A program made the translations under genes and the position numbers. A stretch of 19,472 nt of DNA from contig JAANBB010000620.1 in assembly GCA_014621425.1 (NCBI GenBank), positions 1-19,472 on the forward strand, in the 5' to 3' direction. The stretch is from Cylindrodendrum hubeiense (lineage: Eukaryota > Ascomycota > Sordariomycetes > Hypocreales > Nectriaceae). How positions within the stretch are numbered: position 1 is the first letter of the stretch; every line of letters starts with the position of its first letter. The notes under the pieces were generated by a model, which had not been told where the DNA came from, ran no database searches, and worked only from the letters and a program-made list of their open reading frames with translations. Shown one piece after another: positions 9,544-18,883 of this stretch.

Positions 9544-10098
9544 TGCAAGACGCTTCCCATCGCCATCGCCATCGCCTTCGCCTCCCCTTCTCCTCCCGTC
9601 GCAATCCCTCCGCCGCCGACCGCCCCCGCCCTGGTCGTCGTCCCCGACCCCTCCGTCCCCGTCGCTTCCTCCGAGCTGCCTCCGCCAGGGCAGCTCGCTG
9701 TCAAGACGTCGTCCTCAAAGAAGAGAAAGCTTTCCCGTCCCCGAACCCACGGCCAGGATCCACTTGACGACTCGCCCTCGCCCGACTCTGTCTTGCCCTC
9801 GTGCGAAATCGACGACGATCCCGCCCTCTCCTTCTCCGCCGCCTCCGTGGCCTCGGGCCCTGATACTCCCTCCTACTTGCGGGCCGACTCCCAGCCCGCA
9901 TCCAGCTTGCCTCCGCGCCTCCAGCAGCAGGCCAGCTCGCTCGTCTCTGCCGACTACGCCTCCTCCGCCGCCTCGTCGCCCTGCGCGTCAGCCTACGCCG
10001 ACCTCTCCATCGAAAGCGACCGTGGGGGAGACGACACTGGCCCCTTCCCCGCCTCGGCCAGAAGCCAGTCTCCCTTCCGCGTTTCCAGGCGTGCCATT
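9544..10098 (+). other. In-frame open extension upstream of the first Ubp12-like ATG (185 codons, no ATG)
   Basis: The reading frame that contains the ATG at 10099 is open back to a TAA at 9541-9543. It reads as a protein-like, disordered Ser/Pro/Ala-rich sequence with C-rich third positions, a basic patch SSSKKRKLSRPR that resembles a nuclear localisation signal, and an acidic stretch. No ATG occurs in it. The ATG at 9543 is in a different frame, which ends at 9767. Possible explanations are a short upstream exon spliced to about 9550 (CTAAT branch at 9534-9538, AAG at 9547-9549), a one-base error, a non-ATG start, or a long leader with the true start at 10099. I think it is probably coding. 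Confidence 0.55.
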
Positions 10099-13000
10099 AT
10101 GAATGGCGATGCAGACATCCCCCACCGATCCTCCTCACCACTGAAACGACGTGCTTCCAGCATGGACCCCGAAAACGAGACGGCCAAGGCCCGTGATGTC
10201 GAGATGGCCACCTCCCAGGCTGCCGCCGATGTCGATGCCTCCCAGCAGGCCTCCGCCGCCCTTCCCCGAGCCATGAGCGTCGACGCTCCAGAACCATCCG
10301 TCACGATCGACGGATCTTCCACTTCCCAACGTAAGCCCGCCGGTCGAGAATCGATTTTCGAGTCCTACGCATAATGGCTAACACATGTTCACAGCAGTTC
10401 CCCCTCTCCAAGAGCAAGTCAAGATAATCGAGACTCTCCTCAAGGCGTTTGCGGAGGAGCCGATGAGAGAGGGGGCCCAGGCTTATGTCGTCTCGCGCTC
10501 CTGGGTCGATAAGGCGCTTGCCCTGCGCGGTGACGCCAAGGGTAGCAAGGCGGAGCCGTCAGCTGAACCTCTCGGTCCTGTTGACAACTCTGATATCATC
10601 GAGGAGATCGTCGAGGAACCCAGCGGCGCCAAGTTTGTGCGCCTCAAGCCCGAATCTGGCGACGAATCTTTTCAATTGTTCTCCGAGGATGCATGGAAGA
10701 TGGTTGTGGACTGGTATGGGGTCAAGGATGGCCAACAGGCCATCATCCGGACTGCTATCAACACCGCGGAGCATGAAGCCGAACCCAACGTCATGTACGA
10801 GTATCACCCCCCAATCTTCCGAATCCATCGCCTGTGGTCCGAAGTCAGCCCGCTCCCCATCGAGCAGTCTCTCAAGGCCAAAGACCCCAGCCCTCTTGTG
10901 CTCCCTCGAAGCCGTAACTACCACGCGCAGACCTTCATCAAGGATATCAAGACTTACACCGGAGTTCCATTGGACCGTAAGATCCGCATGTGGATGGTCC
11001 CCCAAACGATACCCGTTGCCGGCCCATCTGAACCCCGCCGTGCGCTCACTCCACCTGATTCTCCGGGCCGTGTCGGTGGCCAGGACCCCGCCGATTCGTG
11101 GTCGAAGCTTCTTCTAGATGTTGCGGCCTTTGCCCAGGTTCGTGATGAGAAGATTAAGGTTCCTCTTGGCGACCAGACAGGCAACCCGAACTACAATGGA
11201 AAGGCCTCCCTGCAGCTTTACCAACTTGTCACCGACCAGACCATCGTTATCGACGAGGCGGTTGACCAGTTCTGGGTCAGCACCTATACTGGTCGTCAAC
11301 GCGGCAGCGACAAGGCGATTCCTACGCGTGGCAATGCGCTGGCCTCTGCCTCCGCTCCGGTCAGCGGTCGAAACAGCCCCTCTCTCGGTGGTCCTTTGAC
11401 CCGAGGCCGTGCGCAGAAGAAATCCGGCCGCAGCATCGGTGCTGTCGGCCTTCAGAACCTTGGAAACACGTGCTACATGAACTCAGCCCTGCAGTGCGTC
11501 CGTAGTGTCGAGGAGTTGACCAAGTACTTCCTCACCGGCACCTACTCGGATGAGGTAAACAAGGCCAATCCGCTGGGCTACAATGGCAAAGTTGCTATGG
11601 CCTATGGAAACTTGCTTAAAGAGATATACATGGAAGGCAAGGGCTCGGTGAGTCCCCGAGACTTTAAGACGACCGTTGGCCGCTGCCGCAGCACTTTCTC
11701 TGGCTGGGGTCAGCAAGACACACAGGAGTTCCTTGGCTTCCTCCTCGATGGTCTTCAGGAAGACTTGAGCCGTATCAAGAACAAGCCGTACATCGAAAAG
11801 CCCGACTCTACGGATGACATGATCAACAACCCAGAGGCCATCAAGGAAATGGCGGACAAGGTGTGGGACATTACCCGTAAACGAGACGATTCGGTCATCG
11901 CCGACCTGTTCACCGGAATGTACAAGTCCACTCTGAAGTGCCCTGAGTGCGGCAAGATTAGCATCACCTTTGATCCGTTCAACAACCTGACCCTGCCGCT
12001 CCCCGTCGAGGATATGTGGGCAAAATCGGTCAAATTTTTACCGCTGAATGATGTGCCTGTATTCATCGAGGTTGAATTACCCAAGCACAGCGCCATTGAG
12101 CAACTCAAGCAGTTCTTGTCAATTCGAACCGGTGTTCCTGCGGACCGTTTGATTGGCGCTGAAGAATTCAAGGACCGCTTCTTTAAGATCTATGACAACA
12201 CCCAGGACATTTCCGAAGAGATCCAGTCGTCTGATGTTCCCACTATCCATGAGCTTGAGGTTGCGCCAACCAACTGGCCACACAAGGCCCGATCGACAAA
12301 GTACCGCTCCATGTTGGATATCGACACCCCCCTTGATGCAACGGAGTGGGATGATCCCCGTTACGAGAGAATGGTGGTACCTGTGTTCCACCGGCGACCG
12401 CAAAGCTTCGGGCGAGGTCAAGAAGGTGCCTCTCCTCCTCATTTCATCTGTTTGACAAAGGAGGAGGCATCCAGCATCGATCTCATTCAACGAAAAGTGT
12501 TGGAGAAGATCGCCACGTTCTCAACCTGGTCTAAGTTCCAAGACTCGAATGAAACCGAGACTCCGGATAACACCGACGGCGATGTTGTCATCACCTCCGC
12601 CTCAGATGCCGACTCCTCCGGCGACAGCAAGGTTGTCGCCCACTCAGTGGAAGGCGAGGATGACATTGTGGATGTCACCATGAAGGATGCCAACAGCACT
12701 CCCGTTCACCAACCCCATGTCCTGAAGCAATTCAACACCAATCGACCGAGGTTCATCCAACCAGACGGGTTCCTCGACCCCGAGCTACAAAATCTTTTCG
12801 AGCTCAGCTACTTCACAGACAACTCTGATGGCACGGTTCCCACTGGGTGGTCAAATGTTGACCATCATCGGGCACTTCCTAAAGTGACGGATCGCATCCC
12901 TGAGCCCGCTACGGAGGAGGAGGATGAGCCAAGCCCTGATAGCTCCAACAGCACGACATCTACCAATGAAGAAGACAGCACAAACGACGAGGGTTCCAAG

Positions 13001-14692
13001 GCTGATGAAAGCCAGACCAGGATGATCGAGGAGTCGAGTGAGGAAGATGTCCTGCAACCTGCCCGAGTACGTATTTTATCTAGTTCCTCTATCGCTCCAT
13101 CATTTCACTAACAGGGAATAGGTTGGTCCACGGGCTTCAAAGATGGGTCCAGCTGGTCGCAAGAAGTTCAAGGGCAACATGAAATACGGCAAGAAGGCCA
13201 ACAAGCGTCGAGAGAAGCAGGCACGAAACGGAAAGGCACAGAAATTAACGGCGGTAAGGCCCCAATCCACGCCACCGGCAGTCGCCGATGGTGGTCCGTT
13301 GATCCGACTTGGGGAGGGTCTGGTCGTTGACTGGAATGAGGACGCTTGGGAGAAAGTCTTCGGTGCGTCTCCAAGAAACCCTACCGAGGATCAAGGCACG
13401 CGAACTTTCGTCGAGCTGGAGAGTCTCAACGACCCTGCTCTGAAGATTAGCCAGAGGAGACGTCACCATCGTCGAACGCGTGGCATCACGCTCGACGAGT
13501 GTCTGGACGAATTTGAAAGAGCCGAAATTCTTTCCGAGCAGGACATGTGGTACTGCCCACGCTGCAAGGAGCATCGACGAGCAAGCAAGAAGTTTGACTT
13601 GTGGAAGACGCCTGACATTCTCGTGGCTCATCTGAAGCGATTCAGCAGCTCTGGGTGGCGACGAGACAAGCTGGACGTGCTCGTCGATTTCCCCATTGAG
13701 GGATTAGACCTCACAACGCGAGTTATTCAGAAAGAGGAGGGTAAAACCGAAATTTACGACCTGATTGCAGTTGACGATCACTACGGTGGTCTTGGCGGCG
13801 GTCATTACACCGCGTATGCCAAAAACTTTGTAGATGGGCGTTGGTACAATTACAATGGTAAGAGACAAACACTCTCCACTACGTATATCCTTCCAGGGGT
13901 GCTAACCGCAATTCAGATTCATCTGTCAGCCATGTTGCAGACCCAACAACCGCCATCACTGAAGCTGCGTATCTGCTCTTCTATCGTCGCCGATCCAGTA
14001 CCCCTTTAGGCGGGTCGCGACTCGGAGTCATCTCTGAGCAGTATGATGACGAGGAGGAAGACGACGATGACGAGACGGAGGCGGGGGAAGGTCAGCGTCT
14101 CGGCGAGGGTTCCTCCCTGAATGGGTCGTCGGGCGCTGGGATCGGAGCCGCAGCAACTCGCCAGCAAGCAGGTCATGGTTCGGATAAGATCACAGTCACA
14201 TCGTTGGCGGCAGCCGACGAGGACGATGATCTCCCTCCCTACGAAGGTCCCAGCCGCATTGAATCGCTCCTCGATAGCATCGAAGACGAAGGTGTAGACA
14301 TCAAAAACTCGTATCAGCCCGTGGGTGCCAAGTCATTGAACCTCGCCCAGCCCTGGAACTTTGAGGCCCTGGGCGGTAGTGGGGCCGAGGACTCTACGGG
14401 GGCCGACTTTGCGAGCGATGAGGTGCAGATGGACTCATCTGCAGATGAACAGGTCCTCGGTCAGGAGTACTATGATCCCGATACCGAAATGACTGGAGCG
14501 AATACCGGTGACGAGCATGCGGAGCCTCCGGCGCCTAACGAGGGTGCGCAGGCAGCCCTCGCGGACATCCAGAGCGCTGCTTGGGATCGCAAGGGCGTTA
14601 TCTCGGTACCCACGGCAGCGGAGAGCGACCAGGACTCGAACGAGGTTGCTGAGATCCATCTCGAGGGTGATAAGGTAGCCCGCGCCGATTAG
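10099..14692 (+). CDS. UBP12: Ubiquitin carboxyl-terminal hydrolase, DUSP-UBL-USP type (Ubp12/USP4/USP15-like; 4 exons, at least 1471 aa)
   Basis: Exons 10099-10330, 10395-13066, 13122-13857 and 13917-14692. This cysteine protease removes ubiquitin from proteins. Numbering from the ATG at 10099: disordered N-terminus with RSSSPLKRRASS (1-77); DUSP domain (about 82-200); ubiquitin-like segment (about 217-282); USP Cys box GLQNLGNTCYMNS with Cys437; zinc-ribbon pairs CPEC (593, 596) and CPRC (1113, 1116); His box GGGHYTAYAKN with His1196; and WYNYND with Asp1214. The catalytic core is split by some 500 residues holding a second UBL-like segment, an acidic Ser/Asp-rich linker and a very basic stretch (KKFKGNMKYGKKANKRREK). 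The USP fold ends at AAYLLFYRRR (about 1237), and an acidic tail follows. The start at 10099 is conservative because the frame continues upstream. In yeast, Ubp12 acts on Gpa1 and the mitofusin Fzo1; substrates here are unknown. Confidence 0.92.
10331..10394 (+). other. Intron in the Ubp12-like gene with tandem CAGCAG acceptor (64 or 67 bp, phase 1)
   Basis: Donor GTAAGC, branch CTAAC at 10378-10382. The acceptor is ACAGCAG, so cleavage after 10394 or after 10397 is possible. Both keep the frame: the first gives ...SQ-P-V-P-P, the second ...SQ-L-P-P, one residue shorter. The feature end uses the first AG. Confidence 0.88.
13067..13121 (+). other. Intron in the Ubp12-like gene (55 bp, phase 0)
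   Basis: Donor GTACGT, branch ACTAAC at 13107-13112, acceptor ATAG ending at 13121. An earlier ACAG ends at 13114, only three bases after the branch A, and would break the frame, so the second AG is chosen. Splicing joins ...LQPAR to VGPRASKMGPAGRKK. Confidence 0.9.
13858..13916 (+). other. Intron splitting the catalytic Asp codon of the Ubp12-like gene (59 bp, phase 1)
   Basis: Donor GTAAGA, branch GCTAACC at 13901-13907, acceptor TTCAG ending at 13916. Splicing forms GAT (Asp1214) in WYNYNDSSVS, the usual USP C-terminal box. Reading through leads to a stop at 14007-14009. Confidence 0.93.
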
Positions 14693-14820
14693 GCTCGTGA
14701 TCCGAAATAGTTCGGGGAGACGCCGCCGGCGTGGTTGTTCAAGAACGGCAACGGCGGTACGACTTTAACGTGGGACACTGACGAAAGGCACGACATGGCA
14801 TGAAGGGAATAAATGGGACT
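14693..14820 (+). terminator. 3' UTR with candidate poly(A) signal for the Ubp12-like gene
   Basis: AATAAA lies at 14808-14813, 116 bp after the TAG stop. Position and sequence fit a polyadenylation signal; the cleavage site is not determined. Fungal signals are loose, so other A-rich elements nearby could serve. Confidence 0.45.
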
Positions 14821-15938
14821 CTAGGAGAGCAACATGTCTGGGAGGGTGTAGATAGAGACATAGACACACAGCGCGCGTACGCGCTCGCACATGGGCCTCG
14901 CATCTGCACGAAGGGACAACGGCGTTTGGCTGCATGAATCATGTCTGCGGAGTGGACATGTGGATTAAGAAGAAAAAACCACCGACATCTGTTACAGGAA
15001 TCATGAATGAAAGCTGTCGATGACCTCGATTTGGCCCCTCGATTTGGCCGTCGCCGAGTGGAGGTGGTCCGTGTGAATGGATGATGTGAATGACGGCTCA
15101 AGATGCATTGAAGGCCAGTGACGCGAATCGAGGCTTCAAACACCGGGCTCGCCTTCATGTCTAGCGAGGTCCGGAGTCCCCATACCGGAGCCGCATCAGG
15201 TAAAGTACCAGATGCGATTTACGAGAAAATCCAAATCATGACGAAGTAGATCAAAAGGTATCATCGATAGTACATGTAATAGAGAGCAGTCACGAAACTG
15301 CGTCAGTCAGAGCGCTGAGCCCTGAGTTTTGTGCTATTGGTTAGACGTGACCAGTAGGTAGGTAGTCAACTCGTCGATGACTACTCCGTACACATGACAC
15401 AGATACGGGCGAGCCACGTGATATCGTCCAAGAACATGGTTATCCCCAGTTGGCAGGCCCTGGTCATTGGCAAGATAAGGGCGTCGACCCTGGCGATACC
15501 AGACCAGGGGTGCGCAGAAAACCCAGCCCGGCGTTTCGGGAGCGCTCTGTGAGTGGTTACTGTTAACTCGGGTCGCGCAGTGTTGTGACAGGTGTTGGCC
15601 GTGCGCCAGAGACGTTCCCCTCGGTTGCAGATGAAGAGGGGAATTGAGAGAGTGACTGGTCGATACGAATAGTCGGGACGTACTCCGTACTGTAGATAGT
15701 GAACAGATGCATCCCAGGCACAGATAGATTGACAGATAGGGTACTCCGCACCATGCGACACAGTCCAGGGAACCGGGGCCCAGCTTCAGGGCATGGCCGG
15801 GTTGCCGGGGCATACTGCGTAGTACCTTCGACCTGTCGTCTTCCCCACTCTGGCGGGCTGAAATTGAGCGGGGAACGGCCGCTCGTTTGAGGGCGCGTTC
15901 CGGGCGTAAGCTCAATGTACGTACAGAGTACAGCCTGC

Positions 15939-15953
15939 TCCGTACAGTACGGA
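15939..15953. repeat. 15-bp perfect inverted repeat TCCGTAC-A-GTACGGA
   Basis: Seven-base arms TCCGTAC and GTACGGA with one spacer base, 15 bp downstream of a GTACGTAC motif. Too short a hairpin to call a terminator; a dimeric protein site is possible. Confidence 0.8.
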
Positions 15954-17583
15954 CGTAGGTCCGTGGCGGTTGGAGGAACGAGCTGGCTGGCGGGCTGTTT
16001 AGTTAGTTGGCTGATAGGTTGTGAAGCTGGAAGGCAAGCCATGGTGGTCCCATTGTTGGGCGATGGCCCTGACGCACGACCATGGTCAGGACGAGAAACT
16101 GGGTTGTTGGGTCGCGTGCACAAGACAAGGCCAGCTAATAACCCTGCACGTCTTGTTTGCCATTTGGAGGATTGATGTCGATGTCCAGAGTTAAGCCTCA
16201 GCCTCACCGACTAGACGGAGAGCGATCTAGCACTACCTGGGACGGCCTTCACTCGCATTGAGTCGTTCTTGGTCAGGGTCACTGGCTTGGCACGCTGGTT
16301 CTACCACCCTTGTCTTCCCCGTTACTGACCTGCCTAGGAAGGGAGGTAGTCGTCAGGTCTGGTTGCTATCTGGGGTGACGGGCGGGGGGGTTGGAGCTAG
16401 GGAGCCTGTTGGACCGACACAGCGATCAAGGCTTCGTTTGGTGTACCAGACAGTGCTGACGGTGGAAATTCATACATATGGATATCCGCGTTTTGAATAT
16501 TGACCGCTGGACCTCCATGTCGGCCACGAACAAGCGACCGATACACAATGAATACACGTGGGCCTCACAAAAGAGCCTCATCTCTCGCTCGCCGCAGGTA
16601 ATGATGGGCAAAAGCACCCACCGACAATGGGCGGAATTGTCAGGTTCGGCCCCGAAGATAGGGCGCTTGTGGGGGTTGGCGGGGCGGTTTCTGTACTACG
16701 TCAACTAGCAGCGGGCAGAACAGCCCAGAGGGGAAGTCGGAAGGTGCCACAAGATCGGAGACGGAGCCGGCGACTTCAAGAGGCGTTGGGGACTGATGGG
16801 GCCGCCTAAGGAGGGGAAGGTCGAGACCATAGCCCAGACGAGACAGAAAAGACAGGCGAGGCATAAAACGAGGGGAAGCGCAGGATGATTGTAGGCGATT
16901 GTGGGCACCTCGTTGGGGATATGCGGATAAGAAGAGTTGTGGCCGAACCAAAGTCAACACAATGTCATTGGGCTTGTCTGCTTTGGGGAGGTTGACGTGT
17001 GGTACCTCGGCTGATGGAGAGGTCTATGGGGTCAATGGAGTCGAACAGATGCGATTGTTTAGCTTGGCTGGCTGACTGAGCGATTGGGTAAATGCGTGAG
17101 GTGAGAAGATGGCAATTCTTGCGAGAGAGCTCAGACAAAGCACCGAGTGGAGTGGATGGAGCATCCTAAATTGATGTGGAGGTGCCCGTATCGTCAACAG
17201 GCCAGAAGCAATGGCAGCCGCAGCAGCAGCGGCGTCATCACCATGGCATGGATGAGATGACGGAGGTGAATCCAACGGGCGGGGGACCGACAGGTGCAGC
17301 CAAATGCCATGCTGCGCTGGCGACGCCGGTCGAGAACAGGATGATCCCCCATATCAGAAGGCCGCTAAACCGCTGCTCTTCTGGAAACCGAGGGTTCCCT
17401 GACTTTGTCTTACTATTATAGTAGGGCACGCCAGATGGGCGGGAATATCCCTGGGATCGGCCTCTGCACAACCCCCATCCCCTGCAAGCTCCGCTAGCGA
17501 ATCCCGGAGGTCGAGCTGGATCGTGGATGTGCTGGCTTGGCCACATTAGGCGTTGCTTCTGGAACCTCGCTGGCGTCGAGTCT

Positions 17584-17599
17584 CGAAGTACGTACTTCG
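17584..17599. repeat. 16-bp perfect palindrome centred on GTAC/CGTACG
   Basis: CGAAGTACGTACTTCG is identical to its reverse complement. A second perfect palindrome, TACTACGTAGTA, follows at 17610-17621, ten bases later. Both share ACGTA at or near the centre. Confidence 0.9.
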
Positions 17600-17609
17600 T
17601 AATCCGCTG

Positions 17610-17621
17610 TACTACGTAGTA
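17610..17621. repeat. 12-bp perfect palindrome TACTACGTAGTA
   Basis: Perfectly self-complementary and ten bases from the 16-bp palindrome at 17584-17599. The centre-to-centre distance is about 24 bp, so two dimeric proteins could in principle bind side by side; this is inference only. Confidence 0.9.
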
Positions 17622-18086
17622 ACTTAGTACGCAGTGCTTCTTGTCAGACGGAGGACCTTGTCGTCGATACGAGGGCACTGGCGTAGGCGAGGGTCGAAGC
17701 TCAAATGGTTACCTAACTGAAAGCGTGGGTTTCCTCGACTGAACAAGATGCATTCCTCGCACCGTCAAGCAGGGTGAGATAGCGACAGAAACAGGAAAAC
17801 GAGACCAAGGAGGCTGCAAGAACTTTGGTCCTGTTCCGGAGCATCCTGTCAAGCCTTTCCCTTTCTCAAAATAAGATGCTGATCTTGGCTGAGACAGGAA
17901 AGGCAAGTCCATGGAGATGGACGAGAGTTTCGATTCGGTGTGGTGTGCGAGATGCGGGGCAGCACATCCATTCACGGGCATTTTCTAATAGCGTGGATGG
18001 AATGGCGGGACGGGATCCATGGATCCCCACGGATCTCCGTTTACAGGCCGCGGCCAGCAGAATAACAATTGTATGGATTTGGAGGT

Positions 18087-18158
18087 GGGCTTGGGCTTGG
18101 GCTTGGGCTTGGGCTTGAACTCGGGCTTGAACTCGGGCTTGAGCTTGGGTTTTTGGCT
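18087..18158. repeat. Hexanucleotide array (GGGCTT)5 with GAACTC variants; G-quadruplex motif
   Basis: Five perfect GGGCTT units at 18087-18116 are followed by an alternating GAACTC/GGGCTT pattern, then GAGCTT and GGGTTT. The first part has five GGG runs separated by three-base CTT loops, which fits the canonical G3+N1-7 quadruplex pattern on the + strand. On the minus strand the same repeat reads as KPKPKP- or QAQAQA-like, an expected by-product of a hexamer. Confidence 0.9.
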
Positions 18159-18164
18159 TGCGCA

Positions 18165-18214
18165 TGGGGAATGAGAATGGGAATGACGATGGGAATGGGA
18201 ATGGGAATGGGATG
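18165..18214. repeat. Hexanucleotide array (GGGAAT)n; second G-quadruplex motif
   Basis: GGGAATGAGAAT, GGGAATGACGAT and then three perfect GGGAAT units and a final GGG at 18191-18211. The last part has four GGG runs with three-base AAT loops. It follows the GGGCTT array by only a few bases and has the same GGGNNN layout, suggesting one array that diverged or two related slippage events. Confidence 0.9.
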
Positions 18215-18340
18215 AGATGAGATGGCGTGTGGGAGGCCGGGGTGCGCGGAGCTCCCATCCGATGCACCTGCACTGTACGTACATCACCCACGTACCTTAG
18301 CACCTGCTGCACTGGAGCACCCGACTCAGCGACTGCACGA

Positions 18341-18370
18341 GCAGCGCACAGGGCAGCGCACAGGGCAGCA
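18341..18370. repeat. 12-bp direct repeat (GCAGCGCACAGG), 2.5 copies
   Basis: Two identical 12-bp units in tandem plus a partial third (GCAGCA). Non-coding context. Confidence 0.8.
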
Positions 18371-18595
18371 TTTGCTTGGTATCACCTTCCATCTAGGTAA
18401 GGTAGGCAGCAAGACGGCCGGCGCACAGTAGGCACTGTAGGGGCCGTACGTACATGCAGGTGCCGTGCACTATAACCCGGCCTGCGACTTGCATTTCGGC
18501 AGGTTTCTTTAGTGCAGCAGCTGCAGTGGGGTGTGTGTTGGACAATGGTGGGAAGCGGCTGGGGGAGGAAGGGGAGGGGGAGAAACACCTCCACT

Positions 18596-18640
18596 GTGAT
18601 GTGATGTGATGAGATGTGATGCTATGTTATGTTATGTAGC
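18596..18640. repeat. Pentanucleotide array (GTGAT/GTTAT)n
   Basis: Nine 5-bp units in register: GTGAT three times, GAGAT, GTGAT, GCTAT, GTTAT twice and GTAGC. The period of five argues against coding. Confidence 0.85.
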
Positions 18641-18729
18641 ACAAGCACAGTGTGCAGGGGGCCTCAGAATCAGAAAAGAAGACGGGAGAGAAGATGGATG
18701 GAAAAAGAAAAGAGAGAAGGGGCAGTGCA

Positions 18730-18790
18730 GGGTGCAGGGTGCAGGGTGTAGGGTGCATGCCGCAGGGTGCAGGGTGCAGGGTGCAGAGGG
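18730..18790. repeat. Heptanucleotide array (GGGTGCA)n; third G-quadruplex motif
   Basis: GGG runs at 18730, 18737, 18744 and 18751 are spaced by four-base loops TGCA, TGCA and TGTA. After a short interruption (TGCATGCCGCA) the unit repeats at 18765, 18772 and 18779. The period of seven shifts frame with each unit, so the Cys/His/Pro-rich minus-strand open frames over it are not credible proteins. Confidence 0.9.
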
Positions 18791-18883
18791 CGCCGCATGG
18801 GTGGAATGGAATCCTTCCATCGAAGCCTTCGATGGGGCGAGGGAAGGAAAAGTGTCCCACTGTCCACACCGGGCCACTGTGAG

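Larger units (their letters stand above)
14821..18086. other. Gene-poor flank, no supportable coding region
   Basis: Open frames up to about 214 codons occur, mainly on the minus strand near 15334-16207, but they overlap one another in different frames, are low in recognisable sequence, and show no domain or splice structure. The region is instead marked by repeated GTAC-type motifs: TACTCCGTAC at 15382-15391 and 15681-15690, GTACGTAC at 15917-15924, and the palindromes listed separately. A lineage-specific or non-coding transcript cannot be excluded. Confidence 0.5.

Noticed and set aside
9543..9767. 74-codon ATG-started open frame as the real N-terminus of the Ubp12-like gene
   Set aside because: It is in a different phase from the DUSP-USP body and ends in TGA at 9767. 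It could only be the N-terminus if there is an indel, which is noted as a possibility in the findings.
13111..13114. Earlier ACAG as acceptor of the 55-bp Ubp12-like intron
   Set aside because: It is three bases from the branch A and shifts the reading frame; the ATAG at 13121 restores it.
15334..16207. Two overlapping minus-strand open frames of about 193 and 214 codons
   Set aside because: They lie in different phases over the same DNA, have low-complexity Pro/Ser/Thr-rich products with no domain, and the region is rich in GTAC motifs typical of the intergenic parts.
17985..18312. Minus-strand proteins with KPKPKP and SHSHSH stretches
   Set aside because: They are translations of the hexamer arrays, open in more than one frame at once, with no conserved flanks. 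The quadruplex-type DNA repeat is the simpler explanation.
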